The translations under genes were made by a program, and so were the position numbers. Of a stretch of DNA of 64,000 nt, positions 62,440 to 64,000 are shown piece after piece. Where the stretch lies: NCBI RefSeq assembly GCF_000495915.1, contig NZ_AOFQ01000071.1, positions 1-64,000 on the forward strand, given 5' to 3'. Each line of letters opens with the position of its first letter. The first letter of the stretch is position 1. Under the pieces are notes generated by a model. It did not search any database. It was not told where the DNA came from and worked only from the letters and a program-made list of their open reading frames with translations. The stretch comes from Stutzerimonas chloritidismutans AW-1. GTDB lineage: Bacteria > Pseudomonadota > Gammaproteobacteria > Pseudomonadales > Pseudomonadaceae.

Positions 62440-63375
62440 TCAGCGGTCTAGTTTTCGCGGGTCGCGGCCGATGGGATGCGGCTGATTGCGCTGACGCGCC
62501 AGCTCGATCTGTTTCTGCCGTTCGCGAGCGCCGGCGCGCGTCTTCTCACTTAACGTATCCCAGCAATGCGGACAGCTGATACCCGCAGCGTAGTGCTCCG
62601 ATTGACGATCTTCCACGGATAGCGGTGCGCGGCAGGCATGGCACAGATCGAACTCACCGACGCTGAGGTCATGCCGCACGGTCACGCGGTTATCGAACAC
62701 GAAGCAGTCGCCTTGCCATCGACTTTGCGTCTCCGGCACCTCCTCCAGATACTTGAGGATGCCGCCCTTGAGGTGATAAACCTCCTCAAAGCCCTCACCA
62801 AGCATATAGCTCGACGCCTTCTCGCAGCGAATGCCGCCGGTGCAGAACATTGCGACCTTCTTGTGCTTTGCCGGGTCGTAGTGAGCCTTGATGTAGTCAG
62901 GAAAGTCTCGGAACGATTTGGTCTTCGGGTCGACCGCACCTTCGAACGTACCGATTGCCACTTCGTAGTCGTTACGGGTGTCGATCAGCAACACTTCCGG
63001 ATCGGCGATCAGCGCGTTCCAGTCTTGCGGCTCGACATAGGTTCCAACCTGCCGATTCGGATCGACACCCTCAACGCCGAGCGTGACGATCTCCTTCTTC
63101 AGCTTGACCTTGGTGCGATAGAAAGGCTGCTCGTCGCAGTACGATTCCTTGTGGTCGATGTCGGTAAGGCGGTCATCGAGCCGAAACCATTCAAGCAGCG
63201 CATTGATGGCCTCGCGGGTACCGGAGACCGTGCCATTGATACCCTCCTCGGCCAACAACAAGGTGCCCTTGATGCCAAGGTGCGTGAGGGTTTCGAGCAG
63301 GGGTTCGCGCAGCGCAACGTAATCGGGCAGCGATACGAACTTGTACAGCGCTGCCACAACGATTTTTCGTGTCAT
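62440..63375 (-). CDS. trhO: tRNA uridine(34) hydroxylase (rhodanese family)
   Basis: A 311-aa protein of the TrhO/YceA family, which makes 5-hydroxyuridine at tRNA wobble position 34. The rhodanese domain has its active Cys178 in [12 protein letters not shown], after an N-terminal ferredoxin-like domain (about 1-100). Cysteines near the C-terminus (CHAC and CPHC) suggest a metal site seen in this branch. Start [13 protein letters not shown] is family-typical. Confidence 0.94.
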   Translation of the reverse strand: MTRKIVVAALYKFVSLPDYVALREPLLETLTHLGIKGTLLLAEEGINGTVSGTREAINALLEWFRLDDRLTDIDHKESYCDEQPFYRTKVKLKKEIVTLGVEGVDPNRQVGTYVEPQDWNALIADPEVLLIDTRNDYEVAIGTFEGAVDPKTKSFRDFPDYIKAHYDPAKHKKVAMFCTGGIRCEKASSYMLGEGFEEVYHLKGGILKYLEEVPETQSRWQGDCFVFDNRVTVRHDLSVGEFDLCHACRAPLSVEDRQSEHYAAGISCPHCWDTLSEKTRAGARERQKQIELARQRNQPHPIGRDPRKLDR

Positions 63376-63502
63376 GGGTACTTCCGCCAGTGGTCACCCG
63401 CGTAAAGGGTGGACCGGATACAAACGAAAGCGCCGGCGTGGGCCGGCGCGGGGAGGAAGTCTAACAAAGAACGGCAAGAATGGTCCCGTGCGAGACGGCG
63501 CG

Positions 63503-63799
63503 CTATTTATGCCCACCAGCACAAACCGGTGATGCCGGGGCCGTGCCTTGTTGCGCCCACTCCTCAGGCGTATAGGTATGCAGCGCAAGGGCATGGATCT
63601 GTTGCATCAGTGCCCCCATCGCGGCATAAGCCTTTTGGTGGCGCTTGACCGAATTCAGTCCGGTGAACTGCTCGCTGACGATCACGGCTTTGTAATGTGT
63701 TTCCTGCCCGCGACTGTGTGTGTGGCTTTCATCGAGCACTTCAAGGTGCTCGGGCTGCAAGGCTTGCAGGGCGTCTTGGATCAAATCGAGCTTGCGCAT
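63503..63799 (-). CDS. BolA-family protein
   Basis: A 98-aa protein with the BolA fold: HTHSRGQETHYKAVIVSEQF, then LNSVKRHQKAYAAM and a short C-terminal extension. The invariant region around HYKAVIVS and RHQ is intact. BolA proteins work with monothiol glutaredoxins in iron-sulphur handling. A strand of related small genes follows; the DUF2059 gene ends 12 bp upstream on the same strand. Which BolA paralogue it is cannot be told. Confidence 0.93.
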   Translation of the reverse strand: MRKLDLIQDALQALQPEHLEVLDESHTHSRGQETHYKAVIVSEQFTGLNSVKRHQKAYAAMGALMQQIHALALHTYTPEEWAQQGTAPASPVCAGGHK

Positions 63800-63810
63800 A
63801 GCAGGGTCTC

Positions 63811-64000
63811 TTAAGGCTTCTGTTTCTCGAGTTCGGCCGTCATCTCGGACAGCAGGTTATTTACTTCCGGCACCGCGCTTTCCAACTTTACCTGGGTAAG
63901 CTGAGCCGAGCGAGCATTGAGCTCCGGCAGCTTGCTGAGCATCTTTTTGCCGAGTGGCGACTCATAAAAATCGATCAGCTGATTCAGTTCCGTTTCGGAG
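63811..64000 (-). CDS. DUF2059-family protein, C-terminal part
   Basis: Runs off the window end; only the last 62 codons are present. The visible C-terminus contains ETELNQLIDFYESPLGKKML and ends MTAELEKQKP. The ELxxLIxFYxSPxGKKxL pattern is typical of DUF2059 proteins, which are usually exported. The N-terminus and signal peptide lie beyond position 64000. Confidence 0.8.
   Translation of the reverse strand, partial: SETELNQLIDFYESPLGKKMLSKLPELNARSAQLTQVKLESAVPEVNNLLSEMTAELEKQKP

Overview
The window looks like chromosome of a high-GC gammaproteobacterium of the Pseudomonas / Stutzerimonas stutzeri group. The tRNA-Gln, prs, rplY, pth, ychF order, an OprD-family porin, the liu leucine-degradation genes and short A-rich leaders resembling Hfq/Crc targets all point there. 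Species assignment is inference from gene content.

Layout. (1) 1-3.66 kb: core genes tRNA-Gln, prs, rplY, pth, ychF, closed by a strong terminator. (2) About 3.67-36.4 kb: a large inserted island. It opens with a P4-type tyrosine integrase, an unknown gene, an AlpA-like activator, a winged-helix replication-type protein and a second tyrosine recombinase. Then comes a nearly gapless 15-kb operon: a ribbon-helix-helix protein, two different HsdM subunits, an AlbA/GHKL protein, HsdS, HsdR, a TrlF-type PHP-SMC ATPase, a second AlbA/GHKL protein and a DUF262/HNH nuclease. A structured 413-bp non-coding leader precedes a complete Wadjet/MksFEBG four-gene condensin-nuclease operon. Next are a divergent regulator / zinc-finger Lon-like AAA ATPase pair with matched operators, a minus-strand operon with a SLOG protein, a lipoprotein and a frameshifted membrane protein, an XRE regulator, and a HipBA toxin-antitoxin pair. 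(3) 36.5-47 kb: livGF-livK-livHM branched-chain amino-acid-type ABC transporter, then an acyl-CoA synthetase / CMD-domain protein / OprD porin operon, then uvsE. (4) 47-51.4 kb: liuA, liuB, liuC, with no liuD, liuE or liuR beside them; tandem repeats fill the space after liuC. (5) 51.4-64 kb: a MaoC-type dehydratase divergent from a LysR regulator, DUF2254, an MFS transporter, arfB, a DUF457 hydrolase-like membrane protein, a chemoreceptor, an ABC exporter, a FrnE-like DsbA protein, trhO, bolA and the end of a DUF2059 gene.

How parts work together. The island is a multi-layer defence island: DNA restriction, a DNA-loop-extruding anti-plasmid complex, an abortive toxin and several regulators with visible operator arrays. 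On the catabolic side, a near-perfect palindrome (CTTTACGTTAACGTAAAG) sits upstream of liuA, of the acyl-CoA synthetase operon and, in weaker form, of livG. This suggests one regulator, probably LiuR encoded elsewhere, controls uptake, activation and breakdown of leucine or isovalerate-like compounds. A-rich motifs near the starts of livG, livK, oprD, the synthetase and liuA suggest added Hfq/Crc catabolite repression.

The most unusual material is the two-HsdM operon with its appended PHP-SMC, AlbA/GHKL and DUF262 genes, the phased repeats and hairpins before the Wadjet operon, and the unclassified Lon-like ATPase and SLOG/lipoprotein cassettes.
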